Of a DNA stretch of 64,000 nucleotides, positions 41,111 to 50,035 are shown in pieces; within the stretch, counting starts at the first letter, position 1; each line of letters begins with the position of its first letter. The notes below the pieces were generated by a model. The model was given only the letters and a program-made list of their open reading frames with translations. It was not told where the DNA came from and made no database searches. The DNA is taken from contig JADKBN010000029.1 of the NCBI GenBank assembly GCA_016715065.1, positions 310,001 to 374,000 on the forward strand, read 5' to 3'. The stretch comes from Fibrobacterota bacterium (GTDB lineage: Bacteria; Fibrobacterota; Fibrobacteria; UBA5070). Both the position numbers and the translations under genes were made by a program.

Positions 41111-42652
41111 ATGACCAAACCGATCCTAACGCTTGCTCTGGCGACGATGTTCGTCTCCCAGGTCGACGCCCAATCCTACCTGCCACCGACCAGCCATGTG
41201 CCCACCCTCGAGGGCACGGTGGGTGTCGGCGTCGGCGTCGGCGCGCAGCGCTACCACGGAACCTTCGGCGACCAGGCCACCGTCTACGGTCGAGGCGTCC
41301 TTTCCTACCATCCCTTGGAATGGTTGGGAACCCGCGTCACGGGTGGCGTTGGTAACCTCAACAACGACAATCAATACGGTGTGGATTACTCCACCTACTG
41401 GTTTTCCAATCTTGGGCTGGACCTGGTCTTGCAGCCGCAGATCGGTCTTGGGCCGTTGCGGCCCTACGTTGCTGCCGGTGGTTCGACCACATTCGGTTCC
41501 TCCCAGATCAACGGCGTTCAAAACCGCGACCTGGACTGGAACCTCTACGTGCCAGTGGAACTTGGTCTGGAATTCCTGATCGCCGACAATCTCTCCATGT
41601 GGGTCTGGGGCGAAACGTACGCCTACATGCAGGACTGGGAAAGGCTCGATGGAGTCGCCTCCAAGGGGGACTACTACGAACGCCGCGACGATCTCCAACG
41701 AGTGGGCATCGGTTTCAGCTTCCTGATCGGATCGAATTCCGACGAGGACAAGGATGGCGTGACAGCGGCCATTGATCAGTGCCCTGGCACCCCGCAGGGT
41801 GTGAAGGTGGATCCGAAAGGCTGTCCTTTCGATGGCGACATGGACGCAGTTCCAGACTTCAAGGACCTTTGCTTGACCACCACGCCGGGAGTTCCGGTCG
41901 ATGCCTTCGGTTGCGCGTTGGACACCGACAAGGATGGCGTGATCGATGTCAACGACAAATGCCCGAACACCTTCGTGGGTGTGAAGGTCGACCTCACCGG
42001 TTGCCCGGCCCTTGCGCCGGATTCCGACAAGGACGGCGTGTCCGATGCGATCGACAAATGCCCGGGTTCTGCCGTGGGTTCGAAGGTCAATGAAGTCGGT
42101 TGCGCTCTGGATACCGACCGCGACGGCGTGGCCGACGATGTCGACCAATGCCCTGCGACGGAAGCCGGAGTCAAGGTGGACACCAGGGGCTGCGTGCTGC
42201 CCTTGGCCGATGCCGACAAGGACGGGATCGGCGACGCCATCGACAAGTGCCCGGGTACCCGGGTGGGCACCAAGGTGGACGCCGACGGCTGCCCGGTGCT
42301 CGTGATCGTCAAAGGCGCGAAACTTGTCATCGACGGGATCGTGTTCGAGACCGGTTCCGCCGTGATCGACAAGGCCAGCGCTCCGGTGCTGGCACGCGCC
42401 GCCGTGGCGATCTCCAAGGCCCCGGACGCCAAGATCGAGGTCGCCGGTTTCACCGACGACGTGGGCAGCGACAAAGCGAATCAAAAATTGTCAGAGCGCC
42501 GTGCCGCTTCCGTGAAGGCCTATCTGGTGAAGTCGGGCGTGCCCGCTTCCCAGCTTTCCGCCCGCGGTTACGGCGAGCAGGATCCGGTCGTGGACAACTC
42601 CACCGCCGACAATCGGTCCGAAAACCGTCGCATTGAGTTCCACGTGAAGTGA
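41111..42652 (+). CDS. OmpA-family protein with thrombospondin type 3 repeats
   Basis: A 513-residue outer-membrane protein with a signal peptide (1 to about 20). It has an N-terminal 8-stranded-type barrel (about 25-210), then six TSP3-like calcium repeats (DKDGVTAAIDQCPGTPQGVK and variants). A C-terminal OmpA domain follows (IVFETGSAVIDKASAPVL, GFTDDVGSDKANQKLSERRA, SENRRIEFHVK) that binds peptidoglycan. The start is ATG 41111 with GGAAG five bases upstream. It may share the transcript of the PRC-barrel gene; the calcium repeats fit the nearby Ca2+ pump. Confidence 0.92.
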   Translation: MTKPILTLALATMFVSQVDAQSYLPPTSHVPTLEGTVGVGVGVGAQRYHGTFGDQATVYGRGVLSYHPLEWLGTRVTGGVGNLNNDNQYGVDYSTYWFSNLGLDLVLQPQIGLGPLRPYVAAGGSTTFGSSQINGVQNRDLDWNLYVPVELGLEFLIADNLSMWVWGETYAYMQDWERLDGVASKGDYYERRDDLQRVGIGFSFLIGSNSDEDKDGVTAAIDQCPGTPQGVKVDPKGCPFDGDMDAVPDFKDLCLTTTPGVPVDAFGCALDTDKDGVIDVNDKCPNTFVGVKVDLTGCPALAPDSDKDGVSDAIDKCPGSAVGSKVNEVGCALDTDRDGVADDVDQCPATEAGVKVDTRGCVLPLADADKDGIGDAIDKCPGTRVGTKVDADGCPVLVIVKGAKLVIDGIVFETGSAVIDKASAPVLARAAVAISKAPDAKIEVAGFTDDVGSDKANQKLSERRAASVKAYLVKSGVPASQLSARGYGEQDPVVDNSTADNRSENRRIEFHVK

Positions 42653-42676
42653 TCCACTGATCGGGTCTCGATGTCG

Positions 42677-42718
42677 AGCCCGCTTCCGCCTTTTGGCGGA
42701 GGCGGGCTCCGTCGTTTT
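42677..42718. terminator. bidirectional terminator
   Basis: AGCCCGC-TT-CCGCC pairs with GGCGG-AG-GCGGGCT around TTTT (42677-42708), then GTCGTTTT on the plus strand. It sits between the OmpA gene and the convergent CDF gene, which ends at 42723. Confidence 0.8.
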
Positions 42719-42722
42719 CTGG

Positions 42723-43610
42723 CTACTGGTCCTCGAACGGATCGAGGTGGACCAACACCTCGCAGACTTCCGGCAGCTGGGTCTTCATCTGCGCCTCGAC
42801 CTCGTCTCCGATCTTGTGGCCTTGCACGACGGTGATCTCGGGATCGACCACGATGTGCAGATCCACTCCGATGCTGGATCCGAGATAGCGGGTGCGCAGA
42901 CTGTGGACGCTGCGCACGCCTTCAATCCCGGTGGCGATCGAATGGAGCGTTTCCACTGTCGATTGCGTGGCCCCCGTATCGATCATCTGGCGCAAGGCGG
43001 GCCAGGCGATGTCAAAACTTGCCTTCAGGATGAATCCACCGGCGATGATGGCGCCGATGGCATCCAGAAACGACCATTCCGGGAAAAACTGGGCGGCGCC
43101 TACAGAAAGGACGACGGGGATCGAGCTGATGGCGTCCGAGCGATGGTGCCACGCGTTGGCGATCACCGACATGCTCTGGATTTTCCGGCCTTCCCGGGCG
43201 GACCACTGGAAAAGCCATTCCTTGGAAAGAACCGAGACCACCGCCACCACAAGCGCAAGGACCGTCGGATGCGAATGGACGCCCATCCGGATGCTGGAAA
43301 GCGCGTTCCAAATGATGGACAAGCCAACCACCCCAACGACCACCCCGATTCCAAGGGTCATGATCGTTTCGATGCGGCGATGGCCGTAAGGGTGATCCTT
43401 GTCCGGCGGAGCGCTCCAGAATTTCGATCCGATCACCAACGCCAGGCTGGTCACGATGTCCGCGCCACTCTCGATGCCGTCGGCGATCAGGGCCTTGGAG
43501 TTCCCGACGATTCCTGCGAAGATCTTGGCGATGGACAGGACCAGGTTGACCCAGATCCCGACCCACGTGATTTGACGCACCCGGGTGGAGGACTCGTCGA
43601 GGTCGATCAC
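42723..43610 (-). CDS. cation diffusion facilitator transporter
   Basis: A 295-residue CDF protein with six membrane helices and a cytoplasmic C-terminal domain (VDLHIVVDPEITVVQGHKIG). Binding-site motifs are ADGIESGAD in helix 2, where Glu takes the place of the more usual His, and HHRSDA in helix 5. HPYGHRRIE is the family loop. The family exports Zn, Fe, Mn or Co by proton exchange; the Glu/Asp site makes the metal uncertain. Located just past the sigma-54 region but on the opposite strand. Confidence 0.88.
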   Translation of the reverse strand: MIDLDESSTRVRQITWVGIWVNLVLSIAKIFAGIVGNSKALIADGIESGADIVTSLALVIGSKFWSAPPDKDHPYGHRRIETIMTLGIGVVVGVVGLSIIWNALSSIRMGVHSHPTVLALVVAVVSVLSKEWLFQWSAREGRKIQSMSVIANAWHHRSDAISSIPVVLSVGAAQFFPEWSFLDAIGAIIAGGFILKASFDIAWPALRQMIDTGATQSTVETLHSIATGIEGVRSVHSLRTRYLGSSIGVDLHIVVDPEITVVQGHKIGDEVEAQMKTQLPEVCEVLVHLDPFEDQ

Positions 43611-43924
43611 GAGGCTGCTTCCCTGGAGCCGACCCAGCCGTGAAGGAAAGCAGAGGATGGATGGGGGTCATTCATTTTCAGTGCTCGTTTCCTGTTAGGC
43701 GGCAATCGGAGATCGCGTTGAGCCATCAACCTACTTGCCAGGACTGGAAACGGCGCCTCCGATCGATGATGGGTGGATGGTTGGGTGGATCCATTGTGTT
43801 CTACAATTAAATGCAGAGAAATGCTGATCGAGCGCATGATAGTTCGATAAAAGCGTGATTTACCTCGGATGTGTTCTACCAGGAATGCACTCGCTTGGGA
43901 TAAAACTGGGGGTAGATTCTCACC
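43611..43924. other. 314-bp intergenic region, AT-richer, with direct repeats
   Basis: No gene is seen. The half nearest the TIGR02147 gene is richer in A/T than its surroundings. It carries the decamer TGTGTTCTAC twice, at 43795-43804 and 43870-43879, 75 bases apart. These may be regulator sites for the TIGR02147/lipoprotein pair. Confidence 0.4.
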
Positions 43925-44761
43925 ATGTCGAATCCACCGGATCTATACGCATACAATGACTTCCGGAAGTTTCTTTCCGACTGGCTCGAGTGGAGACAGT
44001 CCGAAGAACCCTCCTTCACGAAGGCGGAATGCTGCCGGAGATTGGGGCTTCCCAACTCGCGCAGCTACCTGCCGGATCTTCTGCGCGGCAAGCATCTGAG
44101 CGATGTGTTCCGGGAGCGCTTCGTGCGGCTCTTGGAGCTTGGCGAGGACGAAGCGCGGTTCTTCCGGGTATTGGCGCGTTTCAACCAAGCCGAACTCCCC
44201 GAAGAACGCCAGAACGCCTACGACGAGTTGGCTTCGCTCAATCGCACACCCCGCCAGTCCTTGGGCAAGGAATCCATGGACTACTACCGCACCTGGCGGA
44301 ACTCGGTGGTGCGTGCGCTTTCCGGAGTCCAAAGATTGGACTCCGCCGAGGCGATCGCTCGCTCCAGCCTGGTTCCGCTCACTTTGCCGCAGGTCAAGCA
44401 AGCGCTCAAGCTTCTGGATCGATTGGGCCTGGTGGCGACGGATTCTGACGGAGTTCCGCGTCCCACTTCCAATGCGCTCCAGGCGGATCCCGCCCTGGGC
44501 CGCGAGCTGTTGCGCCAGCTGCAAGCGCAGCACCTGGAGCTTTCCCGCGAGGCGTTCTTGCAGGACGGTCCCGTTGATCGCGTTTTTTGGAGCAACACCT
44601 TGTCCTTTGGCGCCGAAGCCCAGGATGCCGTTTTGCGAGCCTTGCGCCGTTTCCAGAGCGAAGTCCGCGCGATCGCCCACAAGGATGGGCAGATCGCTGA
44701 TCGTGCCTGGCAGCTCAACATCCAGTTCTTCCCCCTATCCCAGCCGAAAGGCCAGCCATGA
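43925..44761 (+). CDS. TIGR02147 family protein
   Basis: A 278-residue soluble protein of the paralogous family described from Fibrobacter succinogenes. The family opening is YAYNDFRKFLSDWLEWRQ. A small helix-turn-helix-like segment follows (SFTKAECCRRLGLPNSRSYL), then a long helical C-terminal part with a winged-helix-like region (LTLPQVKQALKLLDRLGLVA). Its role is unknown; the helix-turn-helix pattern suggests gene regulation. The stop overlaps the lipoprotein start (ATGA), so the two products probably work together. Confidence 0.88.
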   Translation: MSNPPDLYAYNDFRKFLSDWLEWRQSEEPSFTKAECCRRLGLPNSRSYLPDLLRGKHLSDVFRERFVRLLELGEDEARFFRVLARFNQAELPEERQNAYDELASLNRTPRQSLGKESMDYYRTWRNSVVRALSGVQRLDSAEAIARSSLVPLTLPQVKQALKLLDRLGLVATDSDGVPRPTSNALQADPALGRELLRQLQAQHLELSREAFLQDGPVDRVFWSNTLSFGAEAQDAVLRALRRFQSEVRAIAHKDGQIADRAWQLNIQFFPLSQPKGQP

Positions 44762-46539
44762 GACTCTCCCGATTGCTATCCCCATTCCTCGCATCCATCG
44801 CGTGCCTGGCCTTCTTCGCCTGCGAAGACCGCTCCACCGGCACCAGCGACGAGCATGAAACCTCGATGGCTCGCCTGTACCGCACGGACGGAACTCCTGC
44901 GGCGCGCGCGAAGGTGAAGTTCTACTCGGTGTCGGATACCGCGCAGGTTCCGGCCGCCCTGACGTATACGACAGAAAATGGCGAGATCCAGCTTCCCGAG
45001 CTTCCGGCGGGGTTGTACAACGCTGTCGCATCCGATGGACGCGGTACGGCCGCGTTGATCGACTCCATCGTGTATTCCGCCAATGGCAAGGCGAGTGTTC
45101 TCTCCGATACGCTCAAGCCCATGGGCGTTTTGCGTGGTCGGGTGGTGGTGCAGCCGCAGCATTCCCCACAGATCGCCTGGATCCAGGTGATGGGCATGGG
45201 GTTGGCGGTCAACGTGGACCCCTCGGGCTCCTTCTCGATTCCGATGCCTTCCGGCGGAGCCACGATTTATGCATTGACCCGGGAGCATGACTACACGCCG
45301 ACATTCCGTACCGTCCAGATCAGGTCCATCGATACCGTCGATCTGGGGATGATCGAGCTCATCTACACCGGGATCCCCATCGTGAAAGGAACGTCCGTGG
45401 CATACGATTCCATCAACGGGGTGGCGATGGTTCGGTGGGATCGCTCCTCTTCCCCCAGGGTGGCTTGGTATCGCCTTGATCGAATGGAAAGCAACGGGAT
45501 GGCGGACTCGAGGACCTTTCCCGCTTCCGGTGCCAACGAGTGGTTCGATACCCTGTTCCGTCCCACCGAAGTGAGGTTGAATGCACGGACCCCTTCGTAT
45601 TCCGTAGTCGCCTTGGATTCCGGTTTGCACCCAGGCCTCGACTGGAACCACGTGCCCCTTGTCGCCCCCTCTCCTTATGTTGCTTCGAGACCAGGACTCG
45701 GCCTCCAAAAGCTCGGACGCCTACCCGAAGGGTGCGCAAGGCTCGATACCTTGGCTGGGGGACTGGTCTGTCTGAATGGTCCTCGGTTCGATTTCTACAC
45801 CTACCCGACGGACTCCATTCGTGTGTGGACCAGCCCGGACGGGGTGGAATGGTCTGCGCCCTTCACCGTGCCAGGGCGGCCCATGCGCGCGATCCCCTGG
45901 CAAGGAAACCTGTGGGTGGTACGGGGCATCCCTGCCACGGATTCCTCTCGGGGGGTGTTTGGCGAGGGAGGAGTTGAACTTCCTGAGTTGACGGCGGCGG
46001 TGATCGAAGTCTGGGATCTCAAAGGCCATCGCCTGAGCAGCGATACTCTTCCAAATCCGGAGGGGATCCTGGGGCACCGCCTGATGGCCCACGGCGATAC
46101 GTTGTACCTGAGTTTGGACAATGTGAGGTCAGGCACCATGGGGGCCACAGGGCCCGCCGGCATTTTGCCCGTGGCCGACTCGGTACGTGCCATGGTTCTC
46201 CCTGGGAATTCCTGGAAGACGATTGCCGATTTCGAATACTGGGCGGAGTACAGCAAATCCGACGAGATGATGATGCTTCCCATGTGGATAGCTTCGGACA
46301 TCGGGTGGAACATGTTCCAGCTCGCACCGAGTGAGTCCCTGGGCGGGTTCGAATTTTCAAGTCGGGGAGGAATCCTCTTTGCCTCAAGCCCTGACTGGCG
46401 GTTTCCCTGGCAGGTGAGCCAAACGAGCCAATTCATCTACCGCGGTGACGGGGCGAAGGTTCCCGCAGTGCTTGCTTGGCAGGGATGCGGGATTTTTCCT
46501 TCGGGCTCGGATCTGATCGGGATTTGTCCGAGGCCCTGA
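44758..46539 (+). CDS. lipoprotein with carboxypeptidase-regulatory-like domains
   Basis: A 593-residue exported protein. The signal peptide ends in the lipobox AFFAC with Cys22, so it is lipid-anchored. Two early Ig-like/CarboxypepD_reg-like units (ARLYRTDGTPAARAKVKFYS; MGVLRGRVVVQPQH) are followed by a large beta-rich region with no recognised motif. It is translationally coupled to the TIGR02147 gene, an arrangement I associate with Fibrobacter genomes, and no function can be given beyond a surface lipoprotein. Confidence 0.75.
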   Translation: MRLSRLLSPFLASIACLAFFACEDRSTGTSDEHETSMARLYRTDGTPAARAKVKFYSVSDTAQVPAALTYTTENGEIQLPELPAGLYNAVASDGRGTAALIDSIVYSANGKASVLSDTLKPMGVLRGRVVVQPQHSPQIAWIQVMGMGLAVNVDPSGSFSIPMPSGGATIYALTREHDYTPTFRTVQIRSIDTVDLGMIELIYTGIPIVKGTSVAYDSINGVAMVRWDRSSSPRVAWYRLDRMESNGMADSRTFPASGANEWFDTLFRPTEVRLNARTPSYSVVALDSGLHPGLDWNHVPLVAPSPYVASRPGLGLQKLGRLPEGCARLDTLAGGLVCLNGPRFDFYTYPTDSIRVWTSPDGVEWSAPFTVPGRPMRAIPWQGNLWVVRGIPATDSSRGVFGEGGVELPELTAAVIEVWDLKGHRLSSDTLPNPEGILGHRLMAHGDTLYLSLDNVRSGTMGATGPAGILPVADSVRAMVLPGNSWKTIADFEYWAEYSKSDEMMMLPMWIASDIGWNMFQLAPSESLGGFEFSSRGGILFASSPDWRFPWQVSQTSQFIYRGDGAKVPAVLAWQGCGIFPSGSDLIGICPRP

Positions 46540-46673
46540 TCCTCGAACCAACCAGACAAAACCGAGTGCGCTTTTTGCCGTCCCATGGTTGAGAACCCTC
46601 TTTGTCAATGCTACCATGGAAGCCACACGGCGCCGGAGTCTGTCTGGCGCCTCCCTTCCAAGGAGCCCATTCG

Positions 46674-48608
46674 GTGAGCGCACTCCAATATCCGGTTCTC
46701 GGCAGCCTCGACATCCATCTGCATGGCGAGGGTAATCACGAACGGATCTGGGAAAAACTCGGCGCCCATCCTTGCTCCTACCAAGGGGTGGAGGGCGTCT
46801 CCTTCGCGGTCTGGGCGCCCAACGCGCGTCGCATCGCGGTGATCGGCGACTTCAACGGTTGGAACCCCGACGCCCATCTGATGGAACGCCAGGAGGGGGG
46901 TGTTTGGCAGTGCTTCGTGGGCGGCGCCACCGTTGGGCAAACCTACAAGTTCCACTTGGTGTCGCAAGTGGACGATTATTGGGTGGAAAAATCCGACCCG
47001 TACGCCTTTTCCGCGGAGTATCGCCCCGGCACCGGCTCCCGCATCTGCGACCTGAATTTTCAGTGGCACGACACCGACTGGATGGACGCACGCAAGTCCA
47101 TCGATCCGCTGCGCGAGCCGATCTCCATCTACGAAGTCCACCTGGGTTCCTGGGCCCGCGTTCCGGAAGACGACCAGCGCTTCCTGAACTACCGCGAATT
47201 GGCGCCCAAACTCGCCAAATACGTGAAGGAAACCGGCTTCACCCATGTGGAGCTCTTGCCCATCACCGAACATCCCTTCGATGGTTCGTGGGGATACCAG
47301 GCCACCGGGTACTTCGCGCCCACCAGCCGGTTCGGATCGCCCGAAGATTTCCAATTCTTCGTGGACCACCTCCACCAGGAAGGCGTGGGCGTGATCCTCG
47401 ATTGGGTCCCGGCGCACTTCCCCAAGGATTTTCCGGGGCTCGCCTTTTTCGATGGCACGCATCTGTACGAACATGCCGATCCGCGCCAGGGCGAACATCG
47501 CGACTGGAGCACGCTGATCTTCAACTTTGGGCGCAACGAGGTGTCCAATTTCCTCTTGGCCTCGGCGCTGTTCTGGATGGAGACCTATCACATCGACGGT
47601 CTTCGCGTGGATGCGGTCGCTTCCATGCTGTACCTGGACTACTCCCGCAAAGATGGCGATTGGGTCGCCAACCAATACGGCGGTCGCGAGAACATCGCCG
47701 CCATCGAATTTTTGCGCAAGCTCAACGCCCGTATCCATGCGCTGTTTCCCGGCACGTTCACGCTGGCCGAAGAAAGCACCGCCTGGCCTGGCGTCAGCCG
47801 TCCCATCTACGTGGGCGGACTGGGCTTCACGTTCAAGTGGGACATGGGTTGGATGCACGACACCTTGTCGTTCATGTCCAAGGATTCCGTTCATCGCAAA
47901 TGGCACCACGACCACCTGACCTTCCGGATGCTCTACGTGTGGTCGGAAAACTTTGTGCTCCCGCTCTCGCACGACGAGGTCGTGCACCTCAAGGGCAGCC
48001 TGATCGGCAAGATGCCCGGCGACTGGTGGCAGAAAATGGCCAACCTTCGCCTGCTGTACGGAAACCAATGGGGCAATCCTGGAAAAAAACTTCTGTTCAT
48101 GGGCGGCGAATTCGGCCAATGGCGCGAGTGGAGCGAGTCCAGGTCCTTGGATTGGCACCTCCTGGATTTCCCGACCCACGAGGGACTGCGCCGCTGGGTG
48201 GCCGATCTCAACAAGATCTATCGCGAAATGCCCGCCATGCATGACCAAGACTGCGCGGGCAAAGGCTACGAGTGGGTCGATTGTTCGGACAGTGAACAAT
48301 CCGTGACCAGCTTCCTGCGACGCTCGGCGGATCCGAAGGAACCGCCCGTGTTGTTTGTTTTCAACTACACGCCGGTCCCGCGCCACGGCTACCGTGTGGG
48401 TGTGCCCTGGAGCGGATTCTGGCAGGAACGCCTCAATTCCGATGCCGAGATCTACGGCGGATCGGGAATGGGCAACATGGGTGGCCGCGAGGCGGTGGGC
48501 GATGCCTGGCAGGGGCAACCCGCGCACCTCATGCTGGAACTGCCGCCGCTCTCGTGCATGGCTTTCGTGCCATCGATGGTGCCCGATCCGGTGGACACGG
48601 AGATCTGA
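46674..48608 (+). CDS. glgB: 1,4-alpha-glucan branching enzyme
   Basis: A 644-residue GH13 enzyme that makes alpha-1,6 branches in glycogen. An N-terminal CBM48 (SFAVWAPNARRIAVIGDFNG) precedes the catalytic barrel. The nucleophile Asp lies in GLRVDAVASMLYLDY, the acid Glu in LAEESTAWP and the third carboxylate in LSHDEVVH. The C-terminal beta domain is complete. GTG 46674 is chosen because AAGGAG lies 8 bases upstream; the reading from 46602 lacks this. No other glycogen gene is adjacent. Confidence 0.95.
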   Translation: MSALQYPVLGSLDIHLHGEGNHERIWEKLGAHPCSYQGVEGVSFAVWAPNARRIAVIGDFNGWNPDAHLMERQEGGVWQCFVGGATVGQTYKFHLVSQVDDYWVEKSDPYAFSAEYRPGTGSRICDLNFQWHDTDWMDARKSIDPLREPISIYEVHLGSWARVPEDDQRFLNYRELAPKLAKYVKETGFTHVELLPITEHPFDGSWGYQATGYFAPTSRFGSPEDFQFFVDHLHQEGVGVILDWVPAHFPKDFPGLAFFDGTHLYEHADPRQGEHRDWSTLIFNFGRNEVSNFLLASALFWMETYHIDGLRVDAVASMLYLDYSRKDGDWVANQYGGRENIAAIEFLRKLNARIHALFPGTFTLAEESTAWPGVSRPIYVGGLGFTFKWDMGWMHDTLSFMSKDSVHRKWHHDHLTFRMLYVWSENFVLPLSHDEVVHLKGSLIGKMPGDWWQKMANLRLLYGNQWGNPGKKLLFMGGEFGQWREWSESRSLDWHLLDFPTHEGLRRWVADLNKIYREMPAMHDQDCAGKGYEWVDCSDSEQSVTSFLRRSADPKEPPVLFVFNYTPVPRHGYRVGVPWSGFWQERLNSDAEIYGGSGMGNMGGREAVGDAWQGQPAHLMLELPPLSCMAFVPSMVPDPVDTEI

Positions 48609-48638
48609 ACGGTTCGTGGGATGGCGCGGATCGAGCGA

Positions 48639-49934
48639 TCAGATCCCAGCCCTCTTCAACAACCGGTCGGAAATGGCGAGGGTTCCCATCCAGGCCAGGA
48701 GCCCCGCCCCGGCCAAGAACGGGAATGCTCCCAGATGGGTGTTGAGGATGCTCCCCACCCAGGGCATGGTGGCGGCGCTCAGAAGGAACGCCCCGATGTA
48801 GGAGATGGAAAAGCCGTGGTCGCGAAGGTGCGCGGGCAGGGCGTGGGCCAGGATCGCGCTGGTCGCTCCCAGATACAGGCTGGAGCAGATGCCGCCCATC
48901 CCCGCCAGCGCCAAGAGTCCCCAGGTCGAGGGGTTCAGCGGGTACAGTAAGACAAAAAATGTCTGAACGAGGAGCCCCACCGGGGCCAGGTGGCGCATCC
49001 GGGATTCGGAGAGACGGGGGATGACGACCAGCGACCCCACGAGGATGCCGATTCCTGTCGCCTCGTTCATCAGGGCGGGCATCTTGACGCCTTCGCCCAG
49101 GTGCTTGGTCAGGAAGATGGGCAGGAAGCTGTTCCAGATCTGTCCGACCACCCACTGGCTGGACAAGGCCATCCAGGCCGCCAGGAAAGGCTTCGAGCGG
49201 ATCAACCAAACCAGAGTCGCCAGAAATCCCTGACGTCGTTCCGGAGGGATGGCCTCGAGGTCTTCCAGTTTGCGCCAGCGCAGGAAGATGCCTACCGACA
49301 TCGATGCCGCCTGGAGCAAAAACAGGATCCGGACGGCAGGAAGGAATTCCCCGCTGGCCACGAACTGTCCCGCGATCCACGGCACCACCACGGTCGGCGC
49401 GATGTTCCACAGGTGCATGAACGCGTAGGCTTTCGTGCGGCGCGCGGGAGGCATTCCCTGCACGAGCAGGCAATTGTACGGCGTGCTCGCGAAGGCGTTC
49501 AACGACGTGCAAAGGACCGCCACCACGACATGCCAGGGCTGGGAGGCCAGTCCCAGGATCAGGTAGGGCACCACCCAGGAGATGATGTCGCCGCCGACCA
49601 ACATTCGCTTGGCCCCGAAGCGTCGCATGAAAAAACCGGAAAGCCCCAGGCCCGCGGCACGCACGACCATGTCCATCGCCAACAGCCATCCGATGGCCTT
49701 GTTGTCGAAGCCCAGCCGCTGGAAGAACAGGGTTTTGTACGGGTCGGTCGCGGCCAGCATCATGGTCCACAAGCCACCGGAAACAATCAAAAATCGCGTA
49801 TTGGAGTTCGGGGCGCGCACCAGTTCCAGCAAGTTGTCGCGCAGTTTTTCCAGGAGGCGTGCGGGATGGGCGAGATGCCCAGCGTGTTTGGAAGGCGGTT
49901 CGCGCAGTGAAGAATCCGTGGATGGGTCGAGCAT
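48639..49934 (-). CDS. major facilitator superfamily transporter
   Basis: A 431-residue protein with about twelve membrane helices. The loop motif FFMRRFGAKRMLVGGD corresponds to the MFS motif A region between helices 2 and 3. The N-terminal 40 residues are hydrophilic and likely cytoplasmic. The second half repeats the six-helix layout (SLVVIPRLSESRMRHLAP). Substrate is unknown. It is convergent with glgB and divergent from ubiD. Confidence 0.82.
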   Translation of the reverse strand: MLDPSTDSSLREPPSKHAGHLAHPARLLEKLRDNLLELVRAPNSNTRFLIVSGGLWTMMLAATDPYKTLFFQRLGFDNKAIGWLLAMDMVVRAAGLGLSGFFMRRFGAKRMLVGGDIISWVVPYLILGLASQPWHVVVAVLCTSLNAFASTPYNCLLVQGMPPARRTKAYAFMHLWNIAPTVVVPWIAGQFVASGEFLPAVRILFLLQAASMSVGIFLRWRKLEDLEAIPPERRQGFLATLVWLIRSKPFLAAWMALSSQWVVGQIWNSFLPIFLTKHLGEGVKMPALMNEATGIGILVGSLVVIPRLSESRMRHLAPVGLLVQTFFVLLYPLNPSTWGLLALAGMGGICSSLYLGATSAILAHALPAHLRDHGFSISYIGAFLLSAATMPWVGSILNTHLGAFPFLAGAGLLAWMGTLAISDRLLKRAGI

Positions 49935-50035
49935 GCGGTTAGGAGTCGGATTTAATGCTGAAAGGGTTCAGATCTGGGTTTGGAAAGGAATGTACCGGTT
50001 TAGGCGACATCGGGCCGCAAAGGTATCTTTCACGA

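Noticed and set aside
46611..48527. 638-residue minus-strand open frame over glgB
   Set aside because: The plus strand encodes a complete branching enzyme with all catalytic residues; the reverse frame has none.
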